A stretch of 64,000 bases of DNA. Source: Fragilaria crotonensis (Eukaryota > Bacillariophyta > Fragilariophyceae > Fragilariales > Fragilariaceae). The position numbers were made by a program, and so were the translations under genes. The stretch is taken from NCBI GenBank assembly GCA_022925895.1, contig JAKSYS010000118.1, positions 50,257-114,256 of the forward strand, written 5' to 3'. Positions 1 through 11,092 of this stretch are shown piece by piece (within the stretch, counting starts at the first letter, position 1; every line of letters begins with the position of its first letter). Under the pieces are notes generated by a model, which saw nothing but the letters and a program-made list of their open reading frames with translations, had not been told where the DNA came from and made no database searches.

Positions 1-1
1 A

Positions 2-2722
2 CTTGTCAGCGGCGAGACGGCCGACATTTCTCCGTTCGCAGCCTTTAAATGGTATGAATGGGTCCTTTTTCGGGATACGTCCGTGACGTACCCCGACGAC
101 ACGATGGTCCTTGGCCGTGACCTCGGACCAGCAATAGACATTGGACCTGCCATGACCCGAAAGATCCTGAAGGCGAATGGCAAGGTTGTCTATCGTTCTA
201 CTGCTCGGTCATTGACAGCTGATGAGATGGCCGATGAAACGATGAGTAGAGAAAGAAAGAAATTCGACGAATCGATTACAAAACTTTTTGGTGATTCTTT
301 CAAGTATGAGGATTTCACCAACGACCCGGAACTGGAGGACCTTGGCACCCCATCGTACGAGCCATATGAGGACGATGACGAAGGGGGCTCCCCAGCACCA
401 CCCGACGACGATGATGCTGACCCCGATACGTACGACCAATACATGGGGGCAGAAGTCGTATTGCCAATAGGGGACACCATGATGAGCGCGAAGGTCCGTG
501 GACGTAAGCGCCAACATGATGGGACCCTCGTCGGTAAGGCCAATCCAAACCCAATCCTCGATACACGCACATATGAGGTTGAATTTATGGACGGACAGAA
601 GGCCGAACTTACCGCAAACGTAATCGCACAAAACATGTACGCACAGTGCGACAGTGAGGGGAATCAATATTTACTCCTAGCTGGAATCGTCGGCCACAGA
701 AAAGACAACTCTGCGGTTGAAAAGAAGGATATGTACATCCGCCACGGATCGAATCTGCAACTACGCAAGACCACAAAGGGGTGGAGCCTATGCGTCGAAT
801 GGAAAGATGGGAGTACCTCCTGGGAACGGCTCGCAAGCCTTAAGGAGTCGAACCCTGTGGAAGTTGCAGACTACGCCACCGCACACGGTATTGAGACTGA
901 GCCCGCATTTGCATGGTGGGTACCGTTTACCCTCCGACGAAGGGACAGAATCATTGCCGCTGTTAATAAACGTTACCACAAGCGAACGCACAAGTTTGGG
1001 ATCGAAATACCCAAGTCATATGATGACTGCGTACGTATTGACAAGGAAAATGGTAATACACTCGTCTGGCAAGATGCCATTCGGAAAGAGATGGCGAAGG
1101 TACTAGTCGCGTTCAAGATACTGGGCGACGATGAACCCATCCCACCAACCTTTCAAGAAATGCGATGCCACATGGTTTATGACGTTAAGATGGAGAACTT
1201 TCAGCGGAAAGCACGACTTGTCGCTGGGGGACACATGACCGAGGTATCATCAGCGACAACAACTTATGCTAGCGTCGTCTCGAGGGAATCGGTCAGGATT
1301 GCCCTGACTCTGGCAGCGCTCAACGATTTGGAAGTTAAGACAGCTGACATCGAAAATGCGTACTTGACAGCTCCAATCGGAGAGAAAATCTGGTGCACGT
1401 TAGGACCAGAATTCGGCGGCGATGCTGGCAAGCGTGCCATCATCGTTCGCGCATTATACGGCTTAAAATCAGCCGGTGCTTCCTTCCGGAATCACCTCGC
1501 TGATTGTATGCGTCACCTTGGATGGGAATCATGCAAAGCAGACCAAGACGTTTGGTTGAAACCCGAAGTACGAAAAGATGACGGGTACCAATATTACGCC
1601 TATTGTCTTCTTTACGTTGATGACATATTAATGATTCACCACGCAGGTGAAAAGGCGCTACGAGAAATCGACCATTTCTTCAAAACGAAACCCAACTCAA
1701 TAGGGGACCCTGAGTTTTATCTCGGGTCCAAGCTTCGCCCAATGAGATTACCGAACGGTGTGAAAGCATGGGGGATGAGCTCCAGTAAATACATTCAAGC
1801 GTCAGTCGCAATTGTGAAAGCGTACCATTCGCGAGTGTACCCGTCGCGGAAATGGGCAAAGCGAACAGCAGGTCCTTTCCCTTGCGACTATTCCCCTGAA
1901 CTCGACACGACAGATCTACTGGATCACGAGAAGTCTACATTCTATCAGTCACAAATTGGAGTGCTACGATGGATAGTAGAACTCGGCCGAATTGACATTA
2001 TTACGGAGGTGTCAGAACTATCATCAATGCTCGCGATGCCACGCGAAGGACATCTTGATGCCGTCTTCCATATATTCAATTATTTGGAAAAGCGACATAA
2101 CGCGCGGATCGTTTTCGATCCCAGCTACCCGTCTATCGACATGACGACATTCAAGACAGAATGTGACTGGAAAGCCTTTTATGGCGAGGCGCGAGAAGCC
2201 TTACCACCGAACGCACCGACACCACGTGGTAAGGATGTCGACCTACGAATGTTTGTCGACTCCGACCATGCCGGTGACAAACGAACACGACGGTCACGAA
2301 CAGGTTTTATTATTTTCCTGAACATGGCACCGATTGTTTGGTTCTCGAAGAAACAAGCAACGATCGAGACCAGCGTCTTCGGCGCTGAGTTTGTCGCAAT
2401 GAAACAAGGCATGGAATGCCTACGTGGATTACGATATAAGTTACGGATGATGGGAGTGGCAATTTCAGGCCCTTCGTTTATTTATGGCGATAACATGTCT
2501 GTTATCCACAACACACAACGACCCGAGTCCGTACTGAAGAAGAAATCCAATTCGATCTGCTATCATGCAATTCGGGAAGCGGTAGCTATGGGCGAATGCC
2601 TTACTGGCCACGTTTCCACCCACGATAATCCAGCAGATATTTGCACGAAGATTATACCGGGAGGGCGGAAGCGAGACCATTTGATTGGACTCCTCCTCCA
2701 CGACATCGCCGATTACACTTGA
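2..2722 (+). CDS. Copia-type (CoDi-like) retrotransposon polyprotein, 3' part: integrase C-terminus, reverse transcriptase, RNase H
   Basis: One open frame runs from the window edge to a TGA at 2720-2722, so the gag, protease and integrase core lie outside. The reading starts in the integrase tail (SGETADISPF, then a W..W.RD region), as in diatom Copia elements. The reverse transcriptase follows, with its catalytic motif LYVDDILMIHH near base 1615. RNase H follows, with FVDSDHAGDKRTRRSRTG near 2250, an ETSVFGAEF motif and a terminal NPADICTK motif. The first ATG is not the real start because the frame is open upstream. No stop or frameshift interrupts about 900 codons, so this copy is recent or still constrained. 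It is a different family from the minus-strand element at 52-64 kb. Identification as a Ty1/Copia element is secure; assignment to a CoDi subgroup is from motif style only. Confidence 0.93.
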   Translation, partial: LVSGETADISPFAAFKWYEWVLFRDTSVTYPDDTMVLGRDLGPAIDIGPAMTRKILKANGKVVYRSTARSLTADEMADETMSRERKKFDESITKLFGDSFKYEDFTNDPELEDLGTPSYEPYEDDDEGGSPAPPDDDDADPDTYDQYMGAEVVLPIGDTMMSAKVRGRKRQHDGTLVGKANPNPILDTRTYEVEFMDGQKAELTANVIAQNMYAQCDSEGNQYLLLAGIVGHRKDNSAVEKKDMYIRHGSNLQLRKTTKGWSLCVEWKDGSTSWERLASLKESNPVEVADYATAHGIETEPAFAWWVPFTLRRRDRIIAAVNKRYHKRTHKFGIEIPKSYDDCVRIDKENGNTLVWQDAIRKEMAKVLVAFKILGDDEPIPPTFQEMRCHMVYDVKMENFQRKARLVAGGHMTEVSSATTTYASVVSRESVRIALTLAALNDLEVKTADIENAYLTAPIGEKIWCTLGPEFGGDAGKRAIIVRALYGLKSAGASFRNHLADCMRHLGWESCKADQDVWLKPEVRKDDGYQYYAYCLLYVDDILMIHHAGEKALREIDHFFKTKPNSIGDPEFYLGSKLRPMRLPNGVKAWGMSSSKYIQASVAIVKAYHSRVYPSRKWAKRTAGPFPCDYSPELDTTDLLDHEKSTFYQSQIGVLRWIVELGRIDIITEVSELSSMLAMPREGHLDAVFHIFNYLEKRHNARIVFDPSYPSIDMTTFKTECDWKAFYGEAREALPPNAPTPRGKDVDLRMFVDSDHAGDKRTRRSRTGFIIFLNMAPIVWFSKKQATIETSVFGAEFVAMKQGMECLRGLRYKLRMMGVAISGPSFIYGDNMSVIHNTQRPESVLKKKSNSICYHAIREAVAMGECLTGHVSTHDNPADICTKIIPGGRKRDHLIGLLLHDIADYT

Positions 2723-3150
2723 CTTCCCCCTCACTGAGGTCCGCGGGTTTACATGGGTTCCCCTGGTGTTGTTCATCATGACGCACCTAAATGTCAGTGT
2801 ATCAATGCTCCTCGACGACGACTTAATGCACCACATTAGCTACATTAACTCGAGGGGACTGATTCGATTCGTACGTATATAACTACACGAGTAGTATACC
2901 AGTAACCGACCGTACCGTACGCATACGGTATACGACACGACAACGATAACTTATAATTTCTAATTATCGACTCGATTACGTTCGTTCCTCTTTTCACGCC
3001 GTATTTCGCTCAAGAAGGAACCGTGTTGCCACGAAAGAGGCATAGCAACAGGCTTTCTACTTTCTACACACAAGGTTCCCATTTATATGAATCAAGTGCA
3101 AGTACCCAAGTCCCAAGTGCGTTGCCGAGGCCAACACAACATTTTCGACA
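2723..3150. other. 3' flank of the Copia element, possibly holding its LTR
   Basis: No gene is seen. A purine-rich tract GAGGGGACTG at about 2850-2860, followed by TGATTCG, could be the polypurine tract and the start of a short 3' LTR. The matching 5' LTR lies outside the window, so the LTR ends cannot be set. The last part must also hold the promoter of the gene starting at 3151. Confidence 0.3.
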
Positions 3151-4113
3151 ATGAGAGCTTTGTCCCGTGGTCAGATAAGCCTTGCCTTCCTAGCAACAGT
3201 ATTGTCTGCGTTCATACCGATAATGATATCGATGGGTTTTTTTTACGCTTTGGTCGATTTTAGTTTCGACGAGTATGCAAAGGGCACTGCTCCGAACATG
3301 CAAGAATGCCCTCCAATCACTGAGTTGAAACCTGCGGCAAGTGAGGGTAAAAACCTTGTTGCCTTTGTTGCACTTGGAGCAAAGTCATCTGTTGCAACAG
3401 TACACCACAATGTCCATGCACATTTTCTGGGATGGGATTGCATTGTCTTCGTTCACACAGATGAGTCTGAAATTTCTCCCAACAATCCTTTGGTGAAGGA
3501 GATTGGAAGCAAGTGCTCCATTGTCCGTCTGCCGGGGTTATATTGGATTCACTTCCTTATGACTTTAACACCTGAACTGGCGCAACATTACGAATACATT
3601 GCGATTGTGCTTGATGACCTTTTTGCTCCCGTACATGGTGACACTGCAGTAAGCATGCCCAAACTGCTCCAACAAATGCAACAATTTAATCTGTCATCCA
3701 TCTCGCCATCGATCAAGGGTGCCGCGTGGCCGTCTACTAAACCTCAAGAACCTTGTCTTTGGCTTGTTCACCACCTTGAAACTTTTTTTCAAATCTTCAC
3801 TCGAGACTTGTTCATCTGCTGGCATTCATTCATGCACTTTTCGAATCATCAAGGCTGGTGTTTGGATGTTTGTCTTGAGCAACGGCTCTGCCCATTCATC
3901 AGTAGGCTTGCCGTGGATGGTACGATGGTAGCCTATCATTTGGGACAACAGGAACGGGTGCGTGATTTTGTGCCCGAGTCCGCGTTGGTCGGGGTCAATC
4001 TGACAGACGTTGCATATCGCACGAGAGTAAGGGGCGACATTAAATTTTGCAGAAAAATGAATTGTTCGCGATTTTGGATTTCAGACCCAGAACAGTTACA
4101 ATGTAATGGTTAG
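3151..4113 (+). CDS. DUF707-like type II membrane protein, putative glycosyltransferase
   Basis: 320 residues, single exon, ATG start. A hydrophobic segment at about residues 9-36 next to a short basic N-terminus suggests a signal anchor, placing the rest in the ER or Golgi lumen. The body follows the order of the DUF707 family known from plants: a VAFVALGAK strand, a W/F..F.HTDES region, YEYIAIVLDDLFAP (acidic pair at residues 155-156, a possible metal-binding site), SISPSIKG, an FFQIFTRDLFICW segment and GWCLDVCLEQ with a later YHLGQQ. These match the family's EYDYIFLWDEDL, PVFSR..W and GWGMD landmarks in position, not closely in sequence. DUF707 proteins are thought to be glycosyltransferase-like but their reaction is not established. 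Substrate unknown. Confidence 0.7.
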   Translation: MRALSRGQISLAFLATVLSAFIPIMISMGFFYALVDFSFDEYAKGTAPNMQECPPITELKPAASEGKNLVAFVALGAKSSVATVHHNVHAHFLGWDCIVFVHTDESEISPNNPLVKEIGSKCSIVRLPGLYWIHFLMTLTPELAQHYEYIAIVLDDLFAPVHGDTAVSMPKLLQQMQQFNLSSISPSIKGAAWPSTKPQEPCLWLVHHLETFFQIFTRDLFICWHSFMHFSNHQGWCLDVCLEQRLCPFISRLAVDGTMVAYHLGQQERVRDFVPESALVGVNLTDVAYRTRVRGDIKFCRKMNCSRFWISDPEQLQCNG

Positions 4114-4900
4114 TATGCACTCATACATTTGAATGCCTTGTGCACAGGTACAATCCTGCATCCCATTTAGATTTGCCAGACAAAGGCTTATCTTGTTAGA
4201 GGAACGCGACCTAGTGGCACCAAAGGTACGGTATGAGGGAACAAGTACGGGAATGGAGTCGATAAAGATAGGAGTGAGAAGAACTATGGGAGCATATCTA
4301 GAGAGAATTAGGTATCATGGGACAACGAGAAGGAGTCGCCACCATTTCAGAGTGAGGACTACCGATATGCTCATGTATATGCTCACACAATCCAGAACCG
4401 CACAATCGTTAGAGTCTCCAAACGCACTTCCAAGAACGAGTATTACGGTAGATATTTCCAGGTTGTCAAACAAGACAACGCAAAGATATCGAAAGCGCTG
4501 TTGAAGCGCTTGGCGCATCGGTATAGTGAACGTTTTGTCGTATATCGCTGAAAGAAGGGAGACCGGACACGGCGCAGTAGCACTGTCGCATCGAAACCAT
4601 GGTGAGCGATTCGGCAAGTGAGGCAAATAGGTGTGAAACGGCCCACCTTTATAGGCGATGGGAAGAAATTCCAGCCGTGGTGAACGCGTTTCTGTGCCTA
4701 CGCCTCGGTGTACAAGTTCAGACAGACATTTCAAGAGGTAGGTGATGAAGAGTTACCCGAGAGCCAAGCAGTTTGGATGTGACATCCACTGGCGGCGATG
4801 TGGCGGCTGCGGTGAAGCGAAACGAGGGTGCGATGGTGAGCTTCACGATAGCGTTCAGATGAAAAAGAGTCATGGGACTAGTATACAATCTAGAAGGCGT
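4114..4900. other. Gene-free stretch, probably decayed transposon DNA
   Basis: No convincing gene. Short open frames on both strands show no family motif. It lies directly upstream of a recognisable Copia gag relict and may be more decayed sequence of the same element. Confidence 0.3.
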
Positions 4901-5690
4901 CAACCGCAGCGTGGCCTAGTGGACTAGGTTCGGTAGTCGTGAAGGGGATCGCCCTCTCGATGTCGTGTACTTGGTCGATGTTTGCAAGAGACTCAACAAC
5001 GTATCAATGACGCGGGTAGCTGACCCGCCGACGCTGTTTGAACAGTTGGGCGCGACATTTCCAACCAATTCACGGTGACAGGTAAGCCCCTGGATGAGTC
5101 GTATCTCATTGCGGTCATCCTGGACGCAGCAAAAGATGAGTATCAGGCCGTCTACTGGTTAGGACCATAGCATACCATTACGGAGTTCGAAGTGGCGATG
5201 AGCGAACACTATCGCCCGCTATCCAAAGCGTCCGGCAGCAGCAAGGGATCCAATTCAGGCGACACCGAGCATGGAGTCGTGTTGTCGGGCTTTGGCGGCG
5301 TCAGTTGCAACTGCAAAAAGTCCCGGCACAAGGCGAACAAACGCCCCGCCATCGCGAAAGGAGACCAGGGAACTGGAGGGAGGTTTCAGGGAAAGTACAA
5401 CAACTGCGGCAACGTTGACCATCGCAAGGCTGATTGTTGGGAGAAAGAAGTATGGATAAACGGCCAACTGGGTACAAGACTGCGATAGAGTGCGGAACCG
5501 GGGGAGGGAATGCTGCTTCGGCTCTTCGTTGCTGCGCCAGTGCTGCAAGGGTTGAATTTTGATACATAAGCGGCGTTATTCGACGATCCAAACGTATGGA
5601 TCGCCGTCAATGTCGCGACTGTTCGGTCAAGGCTACAGCGGCTGGCAATTTCGGTCTCCACGTGTTGTGGGGCAACGTTTGTTGAAATGA
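4900..5690 (+). pseudogene. Decayed Copia gag-protease relict
   Basis: Gag fragments are visible but split by stops and frame changes. Near 4970-5090 one frame reads KRLNNVSMTRVADPPTLF, a typical diatom Copia gag block. Near 5170-5220 comes ITEFEVAMSEHYR, the usual end of the gag helical domain. Near 5385-5440 is a zinc-knuckle remnant NNCGNVDHRKADCWEK whose first Cys has become Tyr. Near 5575-5620 is FDDPNVWIAVNVATV, where the protease active site DSGAT would be; it is mutated. No intact product can be made. The order gag, knuckle, protease on the plus strand fits a Copia element lost to mutation. Confidence 0.7.
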
Positions 5691-6575
5691 GCCAACAGCG
5701 CAGCGGCAAAGCCCTGATCGTGATGGTTCCTTCCTCCTCGGGTCGAACGAACCAGCACCATATCACGGCCAGTATTGCTGACGATTAATTCCAAGCGCGC
5801 AGCTTCTTCGAGCCGTTCTTGCTCGTGACGAACCATTGACCATTGACAAGGAGCGATTTTCGTCTTTGAAGTTTGTGCGGTCCAGCATAGACACGCCTTC
5901 GAGCACAACATCATTTTGGTTGGCGGTTGTGAGTGCACCGCGTTTGGTGGGTTCTCCTTATGGATCGGTAAAAATCGAACAGACGCCTTCCATGATACGA
6001 TTTAAGTAGGACCTTTCGGATCAGTTATTTGTTTCTTGTCGTTCTTTTGTCTGTGTTGCGCGAAAAGCCCATTGCCTCGAGTTTCAAGACGATGGAATAG
6101 GAAGCTCCAGGGGTCGAGTGGACACACTTCCACTATGCTTGTTGAGCTGATGGTCTCTCGCGCATGCTCAATCATCATGCAATTCCCAAATTCAGCATCG
6201 ACCGCCGCTCGAGGCATGAAGGTCATGTCCAAAACGCGTAGATGGCAGCCACATGCTGATCCATCAGTCGTCAAGGGAGCCCCGCGTTGTTTGACGCTAC
6301 GAGAGGAGTGCATGGGGTACTACTACCGGTAGTTAACCTGCATAATGAACTTGTGGCAACGTTTTTCTCCACATAGGGCTATGATTCTGCTGGCTGAATC
6401 ATAATTGGGCATAGTAGTTTGGCGAACAGCTCCCCGAATCCGTTAATCATGCAGTGCAGCAAACAGACAAATGCCTGATCTTCGGTCAAGCGAAGTGAGA
6501 AGAATTGCCTGCTTCTAGGGATTGACATCTCCTGCTAGTTGCATCGGCCCCAAATGACTCGACGACCCTAGGTCA
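5690..6575. other. Gene-free stretch 3' of the gag relict
   Basis: No recognisable gene. Short open frames on both strands lack motifs. It may be the remaining decayed part of the same retroelement plus the 3' flank of the sulfotransferase gene. Confidence 0.3.
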
Positions 6576-7745
6576 TCAGACGAGTTGTGAGCATATCCCA
6601 CTGCCACGAAAATCAAACAAGGGATTCCGCAGATCATTGGGGTACAGAGCTTCCACCAAAGCCACCGACTCCTTGCTGCAGAAGACATTCATCTGATCCT
6701 GCGGATTCGTGTTGTGGACAACGGTGGCCTTGGATCCAAAAATCGTCTCATTTCCATTCGCGCCCCATCCTGTGGCCCCATAATCCACCCACGCACCCAC
6801 TCGTTCCAGCAACGCCTTGGTATCTGCTTGTGCCGTTTCCAAATGTCCAACAAAGTTGATGTAGCGCCAGTACTTTCGTTGCATCCGCTGCGACTGGCTG
6901 TTCCAGTGCGGATTGGGACAAGCACGTGCAACGTGCACAAAATCTTGAAAAGATCGTTCCGCAATCGGACCGCACGCGTTGCGGAGCGGGCAGCACCGTT
7001 TTGCGACAAAAGATAAGTTACCATTGTACGCATGGTCATGTACAGCCTTATCGAGATAGGCCGAGATGATGCGATCCATGGGATGTCGCACAAACACCGC
7101 ACGCGTCCATTCACGACTCGTCATCATATGAAGCTGGTCGTCATCGCCATAGTGTGAAAGATATGTTAAATTGTTGTGAAGCGGATTGTGTGGCAAACCG
7201 TTTGAATGTGCTCGCCAATCGGGACATTTTGCTATTCGTCGAAAGAGTTGTTTGAAGACAGTACATCCGACCTTCGGGATTGCGAAGAATAGTAGCTTGT
7301 ATTCGGGGATGACAATCGGAGAATCGGGAATGCGAATAGGAGCCAGAGCCCTCCGGAGTTCAAAGTACGTATCCGTGTAGTTAGATGTCACGTTCAGTTT
7401 CAATCGACTTCCTACTTCGTGTTTTTGGGGTTTCTTTTCTCCGGGTTGTTGCTGGCGATCGACCGTCATACTTGTAGTGAAAGGTTCGACACCCAACGCT
7501 CGGGGGGGCTTCCATCGAACGATGAGAGACGGAGATGTTTCGTTCTGGCCAATGTCGCCTCTGTCGCGTACCGCCGTTTCAATTCCAGTCACATCGGATG
7601 AGTTGTGGATGTTCGCGTCGACATGAATTTGAACGTCGATAAACCGCATCTGCGAGATGCGGAACGAATCCTGAGTCAAGTGAAGAAAACTACATACTAC
7701 AACTACGACCACAATGAAGGTGATTCGACGTCCTTTCGATGACAT
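6576..7745 (-). CDS. Golgi carbohydrate sulfotransferase (Sulfotransfer_2 family)
   Basis: 389 residues, single exon, ATG at 7745. Residues 8-24 are a Val-rich hydrophobic anchor after a basic start, giving a type II Golgi protein. The two PAPS-binding signatures of the family are present: the 5'-phosphosulfate loop FFAIPKVGCTVFKQLFRR (PKVGCT at 157-162) and the 3'-phosphate site VFVRHPMDRIISAYLDK (RHPMDR at 220-225). A Cys-rich segment (RCCPLRNACG) and an LDR-like ending follow, as in chondroitin and HNK-1 type sulfotransferases. It would move sulfate from PAPS to a sugar hydroxyl on a glycan. The acceptor sugar cannot be told from sequence. Diatom cell-wall glycans are often sulfated, which would fit. 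Confidence 0.88.
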   Translation of the reverse strand: MSSKGRRITFIVVVVVVCSFLHLTQDSFRISQMRFIDVQIHVDANIHNSSDVTGIETAVRDRGDIGQNETSPSLIVRWKPPRALGVEPFTTSMTVDRQQQPGEKKPQKHEVGSRLKLNVTSNYTDTYFELRRALAPIRIPDSPIVIPEYKLLFFAIPKVGCTVFKQLFRRIAKCPDWRAHSNGLPHNPLHNNLTYLSHYGDDDQLHMMTSREWTRAVFVRHPMDRIISAYLDKAVHDHAYNGNLSFVAKRCCPLRNACGPIAERSFQDFVHVARACPNPHWNSQSQRMQRKYWRYINFVGHLETAQADTKALLERVGAWVDYGATGWGANGNETIFGSKATVVHNTNPQDQMNVFCSKESVALVEALYPNDLRNPLFDFRGSGICSQLV

Positions 7746-8069
7746 GACTCTTATATATGCTGTCAGAATGTTATGATTAATCTGCGACTCCAGTAATCGG
7801 AGTACGAGATAACGAATACCGGTTCCTGGTTCTGCTTCTCATTTCGCTGCAGGAAGATTGGGTTCACATGGTACTTCAGACTTCATACCGTTCGGGGTTC
7901 TGAGACTGAACCAATCACTGATGGCCATGATTTCACATTTGTAAACTAATGTAACCGTCTTTCACTGCCATTTTTTTAATTTACTTAGGGTATACAGGTT
8001 TTGGATACGACGTCAGCACTTCTTAAACCCTTTTTTGTTAGGAGCGCTGCGGTCAGACAATAAGGCCGA

Positions 8070-8546
8070 TCCTAACGGTGTTGCAAAAGCAAAAGCAAAA
8101 CCATGTTTTCATTCTACTTTTTCGTGTATTTGTAAAACACCGTCCCTAACCGTGTTGCGAAACCGAAACCTCGGAGCGAGTAAAGAGATATATGTCCTTG
8201 GAAAAGTTGTAAACTCTTTTTCAAAACTTTATACATGTAGAAAATTGTGTACCCTTCAGTACAATTTGAAAATCTTAAAAAGACAACGGTCACATTCGTT
8301 GAAACTTGTAGACTCCAGTATGTCAGTTTCTCCTAAACATTTATTTATTTAAACTGACGTAAACATGCGTTGGTGCCAGTATCTATCGAGGTCGAGCTCT
8401 ATTTAAATTCGGTTTTGCAAGCTTGCAGAACGGTACTTCAGTTTTTCAAGATGCAAAACTGACGTTTTGCAAAGTATGTGTTTCGCAACGGTTAGGGACG
8501 GTGTTTTTCAAAAGCAAAAGCAAAACTGCTTGCAACACCATTAGGA
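8070..8546. mobile_element. Fold-back / MITE-like element, 477 bases
   Basis: The ends are inverted copies: TCCTAACGGTGTTGCAA at 8070-8086 against TTGCAACACCATTAGGA at 8530-8546 (one mismatch in 17). A second inverted pair sits inside: AAAACACCGTCCCTAACCG with a GCGAAAC continuation at 8134-8163, and its reverse complement at 8480-8508. The stretch GCAAAAGCAAAAGCAAAA occurs near both ends but in direct orientation (8083-8100 and 8507-8524). The interior is A/T-rich with no coding potential. No target-site duplication is evident. A non-autonomous DNA transposon is the likely nature. Confidence 0.65.
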
Positions 8547-8808
8547 ACAACATGAATTCAACTCGAGTTCCTGTAAAATAGAAACAACGAAAAAAGCGTT
8601 CAGTGCACACCAAACTACAAGTAGGCGTATGTCATACGTCATACTACACACATTACTCATATTCACGCCGACTAGCGTGCGCAACAACTGATCGTACTCC
8701 GAGCATGACAATCAATGCATTTGCAAACACATATGTCACATAAAACCATAAAACATGTTGTATGTTGTTCTGCTACTCGGTTATTGATAATACTGTTGGC
8801 TACTGTAG

Positions 8809-9774
8809 CTAGAGCAAGAACAAAATGTTGATTAACAATACAATATCATATGCTCCGAGTATGCAATAACAGTAATAACAATAACCATTGTATCGGTCAT
8901 CTAAACACCTTTCCAATGCTTTGTTGTGGATGATATCCGCATCTGAGCCAAGGTAGGCATCTGGGTAGGCGTCAATGATGGATCGGAACAAGACGTCGGA
9001 TTCTTTCATTGACATGATGTCCATCCGCTGTAGTGCAATCGTAACTGATTTAATATCAGCTAATGCTTGCTTTTGCTCTCGGATATTCCTCTTTTGGTCA
9101 GCATTTGGAATGAGGTCCAAAACTTCATCATCCTGGTTGGCGGAATTCAGTTTGGGCAACAGTCTTTCAAATCGTTGAAACATATCTGGAACACCAGTCC
9201 AGTGGGCGGTTTCATTGCGCTTGACTGGGCGCAGATGAGTTATCAAACGTAGTCAACCAGACTTTTTGAGTGTTGACAACTTTGACATGAGTTTACCAAC
9301 CAATTCCGATTCTCTTGCAAGGAATGTTCTCAAGTATTGCTCAACAGACTGGTTGAAACGATGACTGCGGCATCCGAGAAGAGGCACGCCAAGACGGTTT
9401 GCTGTTGCCTTGTTGGTCGAACAGTTGTCTCCAATAAGGCAGAAAAGCCTCGTAAGAGGTATCGAGAACCATTCCAGTGTTGCCTTGATGAACTTCATGT
9501 GATTGTCAGCGGTAAAGTTTGTCTCGTCAACAAGGGGAGCAAAGGACAATAAATGCATTTCTGGATCAGCCGGAGCACCACCATTATGACGACCCTGCTT
9601 GCCTGGGTACACAATAAACAAGCCGATAAAATGCCTCGAGGCCTCAGACCAACCATCAAACACATGAGCATAAGACACAGCAGCACTAGCCCTGACAGTT
9701 ACCTTTTTCTCAACCGCTTCAACTACCTTGAAAAGGTACTTCTTCAGCGTTTTCACAGAGGCAGATCGACTCAA
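8809..9774 (-). pseudogene. Broken hAT-like transposase (RNase H fold core)
   Basis: Two parts lie in the same minus-strand frame, parted by one TGA at 9250-9252. The upstream part has AHVFDGWSEASRHFIGLF, then SFAPLVDE, FCLIGDNCSTNKATANRLGVPLLGCRSHRFN, the typical core of hAT-like transposases seen in stramenopiles (catalytic Asp in GDN, then GC.SHR). The downstream part continues with LRPVKRNETAHWTGVPDMF, again a hAT landmark. The frame is closed by a stop just upstream (9778-9780), so the N-terminal part and BED finger are missing. The C-terminal dimerisation region is not seen either. Dead copy. Confidence 0.75.
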
Positions 9775-11092
9775 GTCTCATGTTGCATTGCGTGAGAATC
9801 TTTTCACAAAAAATCAGTTCATGTTCGTCCATTACTATCCACTCCAGCCAATGTGCAGAACTATGGAATGCGCGGCAGATTTACTACTACCCTGTGATCG
9901 ACACCATGTGGGTGCAGAACAATGGAATGAGCGTCAAGAACAACGTTCTCGCATTCATGGTCATCAACATAGAATTCTCTAATTTCTATTGTCATCCTGA
10001 ACAAATCCTGCACTCCCTTGTTGCTATGCAGAAAAAATGATTTTCAGAGGGTAGAAGAGAGAAACCTGACATTTCACCACAATGTCATGACTTTAATTGA
10101 AATTTTTAATTATCAAGATAAAACATTTACAACACAATAATCGGACAAAGGAATTTGAATGATCATTTCACGATCAGTTTTTGGTACTGAGAGTTAGTGT
10201 TGCTAGGTACTTGTTGAAATCAAAGGAACCAATCTGGTCCATGACGTTGGGAAAAGAGAGCAACTTCAAGAAAAGGTGAAAGAGGACTTGTTGTGGGTTT
10301 GGAAATGGTTGAGTACCCTAGTATTTGTGTTAAACCTGAACAGCACATTATTGATCAAGGAAACTCAGCTTTCAGGAGGGTTGGCTTGACAAGACGGATC
10401 GCAACCATTGTGTTGAATGTTGATTGCTGGCGTGCAGTCTCATTGTCTCATCACGGAACCTTTTTTGCGTTCAACACTGGTGGCAGATATTTCAGAAGGC
10501 GACGTCATACCAATTTCTATTGGCTTTCCAACTAAAAGTCCGGCTTGCGTCTCGCGGTTCTCTGAGCCGAACCGTCCTGCTGTTGTAAGGTTTGATATAG
10601 CACAACTATACTATAGGCAATGAACCGAGTACTTGTTTTGTTGTGTATAGAAGAACCGAATTGATAGCGTCGCGGTCAATCAAACTTTGACTTTACTAAC
10701 GGGATTGTTTCAAGATAATGATCCCAAAACAATCTTATTAAACTGGACTCTAGAAACCTTTTTCTGCGTCGACGTCGTGGACTCTGGTACACGGCGCACA
10801 ACGTCGGCCCATTTGGTATTCTGCGTTTCTTGACGTTCTAACTTCTGTGGCTCTGCTCGCACCATGGTCTTGGTGCCCGTCTCTTGACTCTTCAGTGAAC
10901 CAGTGCCAGTGTTTATGACGCCCGTAGCCGCGCCGTTAAGCGGGCCCATTCGTATCTCTCCAACACCTGCAACGACGCGACGACCCACGATCGCGTTGTA
11001 TTGATACCGGTACTGTACCAGCTCCATCAACCGACATCCGTATGATAAGCACATATGCTCATAATAATGGATCACACACTCGGAAATAATCC
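9775..11092. other. Intergenic DNA with one weak minus-strand open frame
   Basis: About 1.3 kb without a convincing gene. A minus-strand frame at 10710-11054 (ATG at 11054, 114 residues, Gly/Thr- and Lys-rich, no known domain) ends 39 bases before the start of the plus-strand gene at 11093. It could be a small divergent gene or chance. The rest contains A/T-rich sequence and perhaps more of the dead hAT element. Confidence 0.3.

Noticed and set aside
190-667. Minus-strand open frames of about 150 residues
   Set aside because: They are antisense shadows of the Copia polyprotein.
9250-9252. In-frame TGA in the hAT transposase as a selenocysteine codon
   Set aside because: Family members have no Cys or Sec there, and the gene lacks its N-terminus, so a plain stop in a dead copy is the simple reading.
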